From Lachnospiraceae bacterium (lineage in GTDB: Bacteria > Bacillota > Clostridia > Lachnospirales > Lachnospiraceae): DNA of 51,046 bases. The position numbers and the translations under genes were made by a program. Where the stretch lies: assembly GCA_017428265.1 (NCBI GenBank), contig JAFRRD010000030.1, forward strand, positions 1-51,046, written 5' to 3'. The notes beneath the pieces are model-generated. The model was not told the origin of the DNA and made no database searches. It saw only the letters and a program-made list of their open reading frames with translations. How positions within the stretch are numbered: position 1 is the first letter of the stretch; each line of letters starts with the position of its first letter. Of this stretch, positions 23,560 to 31,047 are shown piece after piece.

Positions 23560-24534
23560 ATGGAAAGCGAAAGACTGATCCTCGACCGGATCCGGGAAAC
23601 GGACCGGCAGGATTATTTTGACAATATTTCCCACGATAAAAAGCTCCTTGAGACCTTCATCTGCAAGTATGCGGAGACGATTGATGAGGTGGACCTTACC
23701 TCCTATACGACAAATGAAAGCCTGTTTGCGGTCCGGCTGAAAGAGAGCGGGCGGCTCATCGGGATCATTCTGTCCTTCGACGAGAAGGACGGCGCCTGCG
23801 AGATCGGCTACGGCATCGGCTCCGGATACTGGAACTGCGGCTATGTGACCGAGGCAGTCACGCGCTTTCTGGAATACCTCTTCGATGAACGGGGCTTTCA
23901 GCGTGTCTGCGCGTCCTTTTTCACAGGCAACGAAGCCTCGCGCCGCGTCATGGAAAAATGCGGCATGCATTTTGACCGCCTGTCGGAAAAGGAACTGGAA
24001 TACCTCGGCGAGTGGCGCGATCTGGTCTATTATGAGATCACCCGGGAGCAGTGGGAAGCGCGGAAAAAGCCGGAGATTGCCCGGCCCGCTCTGACGTACA
24101 TCACCCTCCGTGAGCGTCCGGAACTTGAAGCTGCGGCCGCGGAATGGTTCCAGGGCAAATGGGGCGTCCCGAAGGAAGCCTATCTGGAGTGCATGGACGA
24201 TTACCTTGCCGGCCGGACCGAATACGGCTGGTATCTTGGCCTGGACGGGGAGAAGATCGTCGGCGGCATGGGTGTCATCGAAAACGACTTCCACGACCGC
24301 AAGGACCTTGCCCCGAACGTCTGCGCCGTGTACACCGAGGAGGAATACCGCGGCCGGGGCATCGCCGGACGGCTCCTGAACACGGTCGTGGATGACATGC
24401 AGGCGCACGGCATCTCGCCCCTCTATCTCGTCACCGACCACACCGGCTTTTACGAGCGCTACGGCTGGGAGTTTCTCTGCATGGTGCAGGGCGACGGCGA
24501 ACCGGACAAGACCAGGATGTACATCCACCGTTGA
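23560..24534 (+). CDS. Tandem GNAT-family N-acetyltransferase
   Basis: Two GNAT domains are fused in 324 residues. The first (1-165) is RimJ/RimL-like: MESERLILDRI, YGIGSGYWNCGYVTEAV and the acetyl-CoA region GNEASRRVMEKCGM. The second (about 175-324) shows EEEYRGRGIAGRLL and a C-terminal FYERYGWEF. Each transfers an acetyl group from acetyl-CoA; acceptors are unknown. It follows the IreB paralogue by 24 bases and probably shares its transcript. AGAAAGG stands before the ATG. Confidence 0.88.
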   Translation: MESERLILDRIRETDRQDYFDNISHDKKLLETFICKYAETIDEVDLTSYTTNESLFAVRLKESGRLIGIILSFDEKDGACEIGYGIGSGYWNCGYVTEAVTRFLEYLFDERGFQRVCASFFTGNEASRRVMEKCGMHFDRLSEKELEYLGEWRDLVYYEITREQWEARKKPEIARPALTYITLRERPELEAAAAEWFQGKWGVPKEAYLECMDDYLAGRTEYGWYLGLDGEKIVGGMGVIENDFHDRKDLAPNVCAVYTEEEYRGRGIAGRLLNTVVDDMQAHGISPLYLVTDHTGFYERYGWEFLCMVQGDGEPDKTRMYIHR

Positions 24535-24550
24535 CAAAAAAAAACAGCAT

Positions 24551-24574
24551 AGGCGGCCCCATACGGGACCGCCT
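24551..24574. terminator. Terminator between the GNAT gene and the lipoprotein gene
   Basis: aggcggcccc (24551-24560) pairs with gggaccgcct (24565-24574) with one mismatch and an ATAC loop. A nine-base A run on the left makes it a strong minus-strand terminator; GTGTTTT on the right makes it a weaker plus-strand one. Confidence 0.75.
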
Positions 24575-24601
24575 GTGTTTTGGATATCCAAAGTTGGGAT
24601 A

Positions 24602-25111
24602 TTATATTAATTCAATATCTATGCTCTTTATCGTGTTTTTTTCATCGTAATCAATCGTTATCAAGTATCCGTCCGTTGTAAAATGGACCGATGAATGAAA
24701 GTCGTTTCTGTCCGTGTACAAAAACAGATATTCTCCATCCGGATCAATCTGGATCACCTTATCAAGAGAGTCTCCCTTTTGCAATTTATCAAAGCATTCC
24801 TTTTTAACCGACCATTGATATGCCTTCGAAAAAACCTTATTGCCATCTTTATCGAAATATAATATGGCAATCTTTGTTTCTCCTCTGAACGCTGCACGGT
24901 ATTGCTGATTGATCTCTCTTTTGCATTTTATAGAGTATTGAGCATTCAATTCCGTCAAGGATCCATTGAAGTTTACGATTTTTTGCAAGTCTTCTTCTGC
25001 ATAGACCTTATCATCCAAATCTATCAGATTACTACCTTCTGTTGATACCTTTCTTCCACAAGAGCACAGAAGAACGATGAAAACAATAAGTATCATGTAT
25101 TTCTTTTTCAT
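24602..25111 (-). CDS. Small lipoprotein, unknown function, AT-rich
   Basis: The 169-residue protein begins MKKKYMILIVFIVLLCSCGR, a lipoprotein signal with Cys18 as the lipidated residue. The mature part is charged and shows no domain I know; it contains LYFDKDGNKVFSKAYQWSVK and an FTTDGYLITIDYDEKN region. Base composition is clearly more AT-rich than both neighbours, which suggests recent acquisition. A GGGAAGCAGGAAG tract precedes the ATG at 25111; an upstream in-frame ATG at 25132 is less likely. Confidence 0.7.
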   Translation of the reverse strand: MKKKYMILIVFIVLLCSCGRKVSTEGSNLIDLDDKVYAEEDLQKIVNFNGSLTELNAQYSIKCKREINQQYRAAFRGETKIAILYFDKDGNKVFSKAYQWSVKKECFDKLQKGDSLDKVIQIDPDGEYLFLYTDRNDFHSSVHFTTDGYLITIDYDEKNTIKSIDIELI

Positions 25112-25146
25112 CTTCCTGCTTCCCTGGTCCATGCCGCAAAACGGCC

Positions 25147-25236
25147 TTATAGCAATTCGCAGCCAATTTCCTGAATTCTATAGTCATAATCATAACGTAT
25201 TTCAATAAAATACCCATGGATGAGGTCCAAATAATC
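25147..25236 (-). pseudogene. 3' remnant of an unknown gene, 29 codons
   Basis: Directly after the TGA of the thioredoxin-reductase-like gene, the same frame stays open for 29 codons: DYLDLIHGYFIEIRYDYDYR, then IQEIGCELL and a TAA at 25149-25147. The composition (Tyr/Asp/Ile-rich, AT-rich codons) looks like the natural C-terminus of a foreign protein rather than random sequence. It has no start of its own. I read it as the tail of a gene whose 5' part was lost when this AT-rich piece joined the chromosome. Confidence 0.45.
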
Positions 25237-26085
25237 TCAATTTCCCGCCATATATTCCAGCATCGCATGGGCGGCGACATTGCCTTCACCGACCGCCTTC
25301 GCGATCTGGTACGGCCTGCCAGTGCAGTCGCCCGCCGCAAAGACGCCGGGGATGTTGGTCTCCTGGTTCCGGTTCACGACGATATGCGGACCGTCCGTGG
25401 CGAGGCCCGGCAGGAGCGTCGCCGGTGCGACGGCACTGCGCAGGATAAAAAGCCCGTCCACAGGGATCTCCGCGGCATTATGAAGCAGGATCTGCGTCAC
25501 CTTCATGCCGCCCTGCACCGCTTTGATCGGTGTGATCTTCTCCACGTTCGGGAGATCAAGCGCACAGTCCGGATAGCCCGCCGAAAGGTATACCTTCTCC
25601 GCGATCCCGGCAAGGTATTCGACCTCGTGCTCGTAGCGCTTTGCGCCGCAGAATACCGCGATGGTCTTCCCTTTATAGAGGAAGCCGTCGCAGGTCGCGC
25701 AGTAGCTGACGCCACGGCCGAGGAACTCCTCTTCGCCTTCGTAGCTCTTTGCCGTCACGACGCCGCCCGCAAGCAGGAGCGTCTTCGCCTCATAGACTTC
25801 GTTGTCTGCAAGGATCATCAGCATCCCGTCGCCCGGCATCACGTTCGTGACCTTCTTATCGACGGGCTCGAGGCCCATTTCCTTCGCATGCGCAAGAAAG
25901 CGCGCGTTCAGTTCGGCGCCGGAAATCAGCCCCGCCCCCGGGTAATTCGCGATCTTTTCGCTTTTTTCGACCTTGTCGCTGAAATCGGGTGAGCCGAACC
26001 AAGCAAAGTCCTTTTCGTGCAGTTTCAGATTTATCGCGGCAGACAGGCCCGCGGGCCCGCTCCCGACGATCACGGTGTCAGGCAT
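25237..26085 (-). CDS. Thioredoxin-reductase-like flavoprotein without the NADPH motif
   Basis: The 282-residue protein has the FAD-binding motif VIVGSGPAGLSAAINL (5-20), the redox pair CATCDG (Cys129, Cys132) and the second FAD segment NIPGVFAAGDCTGRPYQIAKA. Classical TrxB has GGGNSA and HRR motifs between them for NADPH; here that stretch reads VFCGAKRYEHEVEYLAGIAE and neither motif is present. This matches clostridial ferredoxin-dependent flavin thioredoxin reductases and related enzymes, in which the NADPH site has degenerated. It would reduce a thioredoxin or other disulfide partner with electrons from ferredoxin. AAAGGAG precedes the ATG. No thioredoxin gene lies beside it. Confidence 0.88.
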   Translation of the reverse strand: MPDTVIVGSGPAGLSAAINLKLHEKDFAWFGSPDFSDKVEKSEKIANYPGAGLISGAELNARFLAHAKEMGLEPVDKKVTNVMPGDGMLMILADNEVYEAKTLLLAGGVVTAKSYEGEEEFLGRGVSYCATCDGFLYKGKTIAVFCGAKRYEHEVEYLAGIAEKVYLSAGYPDCALDLPNVEKITPIKAVQGGMKVTQILLHNAAEIPVDGLFILRSAVAPATLLPGLATDGPHIVVNRNQETNIPGVFAAGDCTGRPYQIAKAVGEGNVAAHAMLEYMAGN

Positions 26086-26121
26086 AGTGCGCTCCTTTTA
26101 GCTGTATTTCTTTATCCGTTC

Positions 26122-27588
26122 CTATTCCACCAGCTCGATGCGGTCTTCGACGTGGGCATCCAGGCCCTCATTGGTCGCAAAGTATTCTTCGATGATGTTG
26201 TTGATCGAGGTCGCGACCACGCGCGGACGCATGTTGGCCTTGACTTCCTCCAGCGGCACGCCGAGGAACTCGTCAAAGTTCTTGAAATGATAGTTCTGCA
26301 GGGCGATCTTCAGGCGCATTTCCGGGGTGACCGGCTCGCCTTTGAAGGTCAGCTCCTCCAGTTGCTTCGTCGTCTTGTTGTAGCGGATGTGCACGCCCTT
26401 TGAGAACTGGTAGAATTCGGTCTCGCCGAGCCAGGCCTCGTCACGCATCAGGTGTTTCACGATCCGGCGGAACTGATCGCCGGTCACTTCGACCATCCAC
26501 AACGCGTCGTCAAACGGCGTATTTTCCAGCATGTCCTGGTATTCGATCACCGGGCCGAGCTCCTTCTTGCGGATGGAGCCGGAGCCCATCATCATGATAT
26601 CGAAGCTGCTCTCCCACTGTATGGAGTCTGCGTAGAGGTTGCCCATTTCGGTCTCCTGCTCGCGGCTCGGGTGGGTGAGGCGGCGCGCCCAGCGCGTGAC
26701 CACGCGTTTGTATTTCTTGTCGGTCTGCGTCCGGTAGCTGTCCAGCAATTCCTCCATGACCGGGTCCTTCGGCGCCGTCTCATCGGTGATCGGCGGGCAT
26801 TTCCAGGCAAAGTCAAGGATCCTCTTCTGTTCCCGATCATATTGCAGGTCGATCTGGCCGATGAGCCCGGTCCCGGTGCCCGCCTGCACGATCGGCACGC
26901 CGTTCACGTACTCCGGCGCGTCCATGAAGGTGTGGCTGTGGCCGCCGATGATCATGTCGACGCCCCAGTCGGGATCCAGGTTCGCCGCAAGTTCGCGGTC
27001 CTTTTCCAGGCCGATGTGGGTAAGCAGGATGGTCATGTCGGTCTTCACGGTGCGGTAGTTGTCGCAGATGATGCCGACCTCACGGGCCGCCTGCTTGATA
27101 TCGATGAAGGAGCCGATGATCTTCTCCTGCTTCGTGGAGGCGAGGACCTCCTCGGTCAGCAAGCCGATGAAAAGGATGCGCAGGCCGCCGATCTCGACGT
27201 TGAGATAGGGTTTGAAAAGCCTCGCGCTGTTCATTGTCACGTACAGGTCGGCATTGATGATCGGGAAGCGCGCGCATTTCTCCAGAAAAAGCAGATGCGC
27301 CAGACCGTAGTCCACCTCGTGGTTGCCGACCGTCGCGACATCCGGGTGCAGGCTGTTCATCAGATCGATCGTGGACAGGCCTTCAAATTCCTGATCGATG
27401 ATCGAACCGCGGAACATGTCGCCGGCCACGACGTACAGCGTATTCGCCTTCTCCTTCCTGACCTTGTTGATATAGCCGGCAAGGCGGACCAGGCCGCCGA
27501 TCTCGTGATCGCCGACCGTCTTCGGCAGGAAATCGCCGTGCAGGTCATTCGAATGCAGTATCGTCAGTTTGGTGATGCTGTCTTCCAT
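26122..27588 (-). CDS. 5'-nucleotidase/metallophosphoesterase family protein
   Basis: The 488-residue protein shows the calcineurin-type metal-binding motifs in order: LTILHSNDLHGDF, VVAGDMFRGS, TVGNHEVDYG, ILLTHIGLEKD and MIIGGHSHT, followed by a 5'-nucleotidase C-terminal domain (from about 290; NLYADSIQWE, GSGSIRKKEL). Such enzymes remove phosphate from nucleotides or related esters. There is no signal peptide after the chosen start, unlike the secreted UshA type, so it is probably cytosolic. The ATG at 27588 has AAAGGAGG six bases upstream; the longer frame to 27669 lacks one. Confidence 0.9.
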   Translation of the reverse strand: MEDSITKLTILHSNDLHGDFLPKTVGDHEIGGLVRLAGYINKVRKEKANTLYVVAGDMFRGSIIDQEFEGLSTIDLMNSLHPDVATVGNHEVDYGLAHLLFLEKCARFPIINADLYVTMNSARLFKPYLNVEIGGLRILFIGLLTEEVLASTKQEKIIGSFIDIKQAAREVGIICDNYRTVKTDMTILLTHIGLEKDRELAANLDPDWGVDMIIGGHSHTFMDAPEYVNGVPIVQAGTGTGLIGQIDLQYDREQKRILDFAWKCPPITDETAPKDPVMEELLDSYRTQTDKKYKRVVTRWARRLTHPSREQETEMGNLYADSIQWESSFDIMMMGSGSIRKKELGPVIEYQDMLENTPFDDALWMVEVTGDQFRRIVKHLMRDEAWLGETEFYQFSKGVHIRYNKTTKQLEELTFKGEPVTPEMRLKIALQNYHFKNFDEFLGVPLEEVKANMRPRVVATSINNIIEEYFATNEGLDAHVEDRIELVE

Positions 27589-27659
27589 GGACGCCTCCTT
27601 TATGGGATCGTATTGAAACGTCTTTCTTTCCGATAAACCAAATTTACCAAAAGCGGAGA

Positions 27660-27688
27660 TTGAACGCAAGCCCTTTTCGCGCTATATT
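27660..27688 (+). promoter_or_regulatory. Promoter of the ABC transporter genes
   Basis: TTGAAC (27660-27665), 17-bp spacer, TATATT (27683-27688). It gives a leader of about 70 bases. Confidence 0.6.
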
Positions 27689-27762
27689 GGTCATACGGGC
27701 TGCGGCGCCCCGGCCCGTTTCTATTTCGCGGACTCCCAATCCGCTCCCAGGAGGAATTTCAG

Positions 27763-28575
27763 ATGCTGCATGTTGCGCATGTTACGAAAAAATACGGAAA
27801 GACCGTCGCCTGCAATGACGTCTGCTTCCATCTCGATCCCGGCAGCGTGACCGTGCTGCTCGGCCCGAACGGCGCCGGCAAAAGCACGATCATGAAGTCG
27901 ATCATCGGCTTTCTGCGCTATGAAGGCGAGATCACGGTCGCGGGCTTTCCGAACAAGAGCGTGGAGGCGCGGCGCATCCTGGGCTACGTTCCCGAAATGC
28001 CCTCGCTCTACCCGAACCTGACGGTCCTCGAGCACATGGAATTCCTCGCGCGGGCTTACCGCATGACGGATTACAAGGGCCGCATTGAGGAACTGCTGGC
28101 GCGCTTCGAGCTGGACGACAAGAAGAAAAAGTTCGGTGACGAGCTCTCCAAGGGCATGCAGCAGAAGCTGAACCTTTGCCTGGGCCTGCTCCCCGACCCG
28201 GAAATGCTGATGATGGACGAGCCCATGATCGGCCTGGATCCGCACGCGATCAAGCAGCTCAAGCTCTGCATCGAGGAAATGCGGGCGGCGCGCAAGACGA
28301 TGCTCATCAGCACCCATATCATCGACAGCGTGGACATGCTCTGGGACCGCGCGCTGATCATGCAGGACGGCGTGATCAAGGCAAATGTTCTGCGGCATGA
28401 ACTGGAGGCTTCCGGCCGGACGCTGGAGGAACTCTTCTTCGACGTGACGGAGAACCTCTCCAAAGAGGACATGTCCCATCCTGCGGGGGCGGAGACCGCC
28501 GGTGAAAATGACGGCGGGGCTGCTGCCGGCGAGAATGCCAGCGGTGCAGATGCGGAGGCAGAGACGAAGGCATGA
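27763..28575 (+). CDS. ABC transporter ATP-binding protein
   Basis: The 270-residue ATPase has Walker A GPNGAGKST, a signature-like LSKGMQQKL, Walker B MLMMDEPMIGLDP and the switch histidine in ISTHIID. Residues 1-220 form the ATPase domain; the last 50 are an acidic Gly/Ala/Glu-rich tail. It energises the membrane partner encoded next, whose ATG overlaps its stop by four bases (ATGA). AGGAGG lies before the ATG. The substrate is unknown; the partner family suggests export. Confidence 0.93.
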   Translation: MLHVAHVTKKYGKTVACNDVCFHLDPGSVTVLLGPNGAGKSTIMKSIIGFLRYEGEITVAGFPNKSVEARRILGYVPEMPSLYPNLTVLEHMEFLARAYRMTDYKGRIEELLARFELDDKKKKFGDELSKGMQQKLNLCLGLLPDPEMLMMDEPMIGLDPHAIKQLKLCIEEMRAARKTMLISTHIIDSVDMLWDRALIMQDGVIKANVLRHELEASGRTLEELFFDVTENLSKEDMSHPAGAETAGENDGGAAAGENASGADAEAETKA

Positions 28576-30206
28576 AGCTCTTTTTCTACTATGTCACGCA
28601 CAGCGCGCTGAACAGCCTGAAAAAGCTGTTCAAGACCTGGGTGCTGGTCTTCTTCGTGGTGATGCTTGTGGGCGGCCTGCTCTTCGGCGGACTGATCGGC
28701 ATGCTCATCGCCAAAGCGGTCCCGGACGAGCCGGAGGAACCGGGGATCGAGCAGGAAGACCCGAACTGGCAGGAGCCGGAAGAGCCCGAAGACGACGTCC
28801 CGGTCATGGATCTTCTGGAACTCGGCACCGGCGCGGTAGTCCTCATTTTCTTCGTACTCGGCGTCATCGGCGCCGACAAAAGCGGGGCGGAGATCTTCCA
28901 GCCGGCAGACGTCACGCTTCTCTTTTCCTCACCCATGAAACCCCAGTCCGTGCTGATGTTCCGGACCATGACGCAGATCGGCACCTCGATCGCCGCGACG
29001 CTCTACATCACGGTCTACCAGCTGCCGAACCTGGCGAGGAACCTGCATCTGTCCGCGGGGAGCATCCTCGCGATCCTGGGCGGCTGGGTGCTGACCATCG
29101 GGATCTCGCAGCTGCTCAAGATGCTCTGCTTCGTGACGGCCTCCGTGCATCCGGGCTTTAAAAAGAACCTGCGGCGCATCGTCTATCTGATCCTCGGCCT
29201 GGCCGCTGCCGGATTCTATTTCTTCATGCAGAAAAACGGCCTCGGCGTGTGGGAGGCCGTGTGCGGCTATTTCAACGCCCCCGCGTCACGCTGCGTCCCG
29301 TTCTGGGGCTGGATCAAGGGCTTTGTCCTGTTCGCGGTCGAGAAAAATACGGTCGGGATGCTGGCGTGCCTGGCGGCGACGCTGCTGGGCGCGGCAGTCC
29401 TTGCCTGGCTGACCTGGCATATCAAGGCGGATTTCTATGAGGAGGCGCTGTCCAAGGCCGCCGAAAAGGCGGAAATGCTCGAGGCTGCAAAGGATTCAGG
29501 CCTCATGAAGCGCAAAAAAGACCGCAGCGAGAAGATCCGACGGAACGAGTTCAACCGCGGGCAGGGTGCGAACGTCTTCTTCTGGAAGGCCGTCTACAAC
29601 CGCTTCCGCTTCGCACACTTCGGTTTTCTGACGAAAACACTGGAGTTTTATCTGGTCGTCGGCATCGGGATCGGGCTCTTCTGCCGCCTTGTTTCAAAGA
29701 CGGACTCCTATCTGCCGATCGTCCTGATCCTTGCGGTCTGTGCCTTCTTCCGGAGCCTCGGCAACGCGCTGAAGCAGGACACCGGGATGTGGTACTTCCA
29801 TCTGATTCCCGAGGACGGCTGGACGAAGCTGATGTGGTCTCTCGCCGGAGATCTCGCGAACTGCTTCCTGGACGTGCTGCCTGGGCTGCTGATCGGCCTG
29901 CTCGTGCAGGGCGCGCCGCTCTTCCCGGCCGTTTTCTGGATCTTCGCGATCGTCTCGGTGACGGCCTATGCGACCGCCGTCGGGACCTTCATCGACATGT
30001 CGGTCCGCGTGAACGCCGGCAATACGCTCAAGCAGCTCATCCAGATCGTCTTCATCTACTTCGGGCTGCTGCCGGACGTGCTCATCGTCGGCGGCCTCCT
30101 GCTGCTGAAACTCCCGCACGTTGCGGTGCTGGCCGTCACCGGGGCAAATACGGCGCTTGCCGCACTCTTCCTGCTCCTGGCGTCAGCCTTCCTGGGAAAG
30201 AAATAA
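28572..30206 (+). CDS. ABC exporter membrane protein (putative ABC_export family)
   Basis: The 544-residue polytopic protein has an N-terminal membrane segment (about 22-46), an acidic loop rich in Pro and Glu (52-78), a second segment near 85-100, and about ten further segments in the rest. The layout with DKSGAEIFQPADVTLLFSSP matches the large single-chain permeases annotated as putative ABC exporters in Firmicutes (ABC-2-like). It pairs with the ATPase gene through a four-base overlap. A bidirectional terminator follows. Confidence 0.85.
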   Translation: MKLFFYYVTHSALNSLKKLFKTWVLVFFVVMLVGGLLFGGLIGMLIAKAVPDEPEEPGIEQEDPNWQEPEEPEDDVPVMDLLELGTGAVVLIFFVLGVIGADKSGAEIFQPADVTLLFSSPMKPQSVLMFRTMTQIGTSIAATLYITVYQLPNLARNLHLSAGSILAILGGWVLTIGISQLLKMLCFVTASVHPGFKKNLRRIVYLILGLAAAGFYFFMQKNGLGVWEAVCGYFNAPASRCVPFWGWIKGFVLFAVEKNTVGMLACLAATLLGAAVLAWLTWHIKADFYEEALSKAAEKAEMLEAAKDSGLMKRKKDRSEKIRRNEFNRGQGANVFFWKAVYNRFRFAHFGFLTKTLEFYLVVGIGIGLFCRLVSKTDSYLPIVLILAVCAFFRSLGNALKQDTGMWYFHLIPEDGWTKLMWSLAGDLANCFLDVLPGLLIGLLVQGAPLFPAVFWIFAIVSVTAYATAVGTFIDMSVRVNAGNTLKQLIQIVFIYFGLLPDVLIVGGLLLLKLPHVAVLAVTGANTALAALFLLLASAFLGKK

Positions 30207-30230
30207 GGACATTTGCCGGAAATAAAAAAG

Positions 30231-30259
30231 CGGCGGAACGGGTCAGGCCCGCTCCGCCG
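30231..30259. terminator. Bidirectional terminator between the ABC exporter gene and the DUF4867 gene
   Basis: cggcgga (30231-30237) pairs with tccgccg (30253-30259), with an inner cggg/cccg stem. An A run stands on the left and GTTTTG on the right, so it serves both convergent genes. Confidence 0.78.
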
Positions 30260-30269
30260 TTTTGTCGCC

Positions 30270-30911
30270 TCAGTATTCTTCGGCCAGGTCGATGTTCCGG
30301 CCTTTCAGGCCGACAGCCGCGCCTTCTTTCGCCTGGCGGCTCTCCGGATGGGCCAGCAGCCATTTGTTCCTCGCCCGGAGGAAGCGGTCCTCGCGGCTTG
30401 CCGGAACGATGTCGGGCTTTGCCGTATTCGTCCCGCGCGGCAGCACCACCAGCACCTTGAAGCCGCGGCCGGGCGCCGCCCCGCAGGGGGCAAAGTGCAG
30501 GGTCGTCGCATAGACCTCGATCAGCACGCCGGCCGGCACGCGAAATGCCTTCACCTTCGCCGTGTCGAACATCCCGTCCCCGTCGATTTCGGACCGCAGG
30601 CCCAGAAGCAGGATGAAATCCTCCGTCCCCATGTTGAATTCGCTGTCCCGATGGTATTCCAGACAGTTCAGCTTCGTATTGTGTCCGCAGACGTAGCCAA
30701 GCTGCACCGGCATCCCGCCGAAGATGCGCTCGCGGAAGTCTTCTTCCGCCCCGAGCGCCATCAACGCGGCGTCTTCCGCCACGTATCTCGTGCCTTCTTC
30801 GGGCAGTCCGGCCGCCGCGTCAAGCGTTTCAAGAAGCTCACCGGCCTTCAGCCCTTCGACCGTCCTGCCGTACGCGGCGAACTCAGGATCGTTTATGGAA
30901 TAGATATGCAT
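30270..30911 (-). CDS. DUF4867 family protein (cupin-like)
   Basis: The 213-residue cytosolic protein matches the DUF4867 family by its GGMPVQLGYVCGHNTKLNCL and EYHRDSEFNMGTEDFILLLG segments, with possible metal-binding His/Glu in EYHRDSE and a cupin-like PAGVLIEVYATTLHFAP. The family is often found with sugar-isomerase or tagatose-type genes, but none is here. GGGAGG precedes the ATG. It is divergent from the DUF523-AlaX gene, and both have good promoters. Confidence 0.85.
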   Translation of the reverse strand: MHIYSINDPEFAAYGRTVEGLKAGELLETLDAAAGLPEEGTRYVAEDAALMALGAEEDFRERIFGGMPVQLGYVCGHNTKLNCLEYHRDSEFNMGTEDFILLLGLRSEIDGDGMFDTAKVKAFRVPAGVLIEVYATTLHFAPCGAAPGRGFKVLVVLPRGTNTAKPDIVPASREDRFLRARNKWLLAHPESRQAKEGAAVGLKGRNIDLAEEY

Positions 30912-30943
30912 TTCAGCCTCCCGATCGATCTGTCATCATCCTA

Positions 30944-30972
30944 TTTATACCCTTATCCGGCACTTTTGGCAA
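30944..30972 (-). promoter_or_regulatory. Promoter of the DUF4867 gene
   Basis: Minus strand TTGCCA (30972-30967), 17-bp spacer, TATAAA (30949-30944). Confidence 0.6.
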
Positions 30973-30998
30973 CGGTCCGGCGGCGCTTTGGCGGTAAA

Positions 30999-31027
30999 TT
31001 GCATTTCCCTGCGCCTTTTGTTATAAT
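30999..31027 (+). promoter_or_regulatory. Promoter of the DUF523-AlaX gene
   Basis: TTGCAT (30999-31004), 17-bp spacer, TATAAT (31022-31027). Confidence 0.65.
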
Positions 31028-31047
31028 AGAAAGTTGGAGGACGGCTT

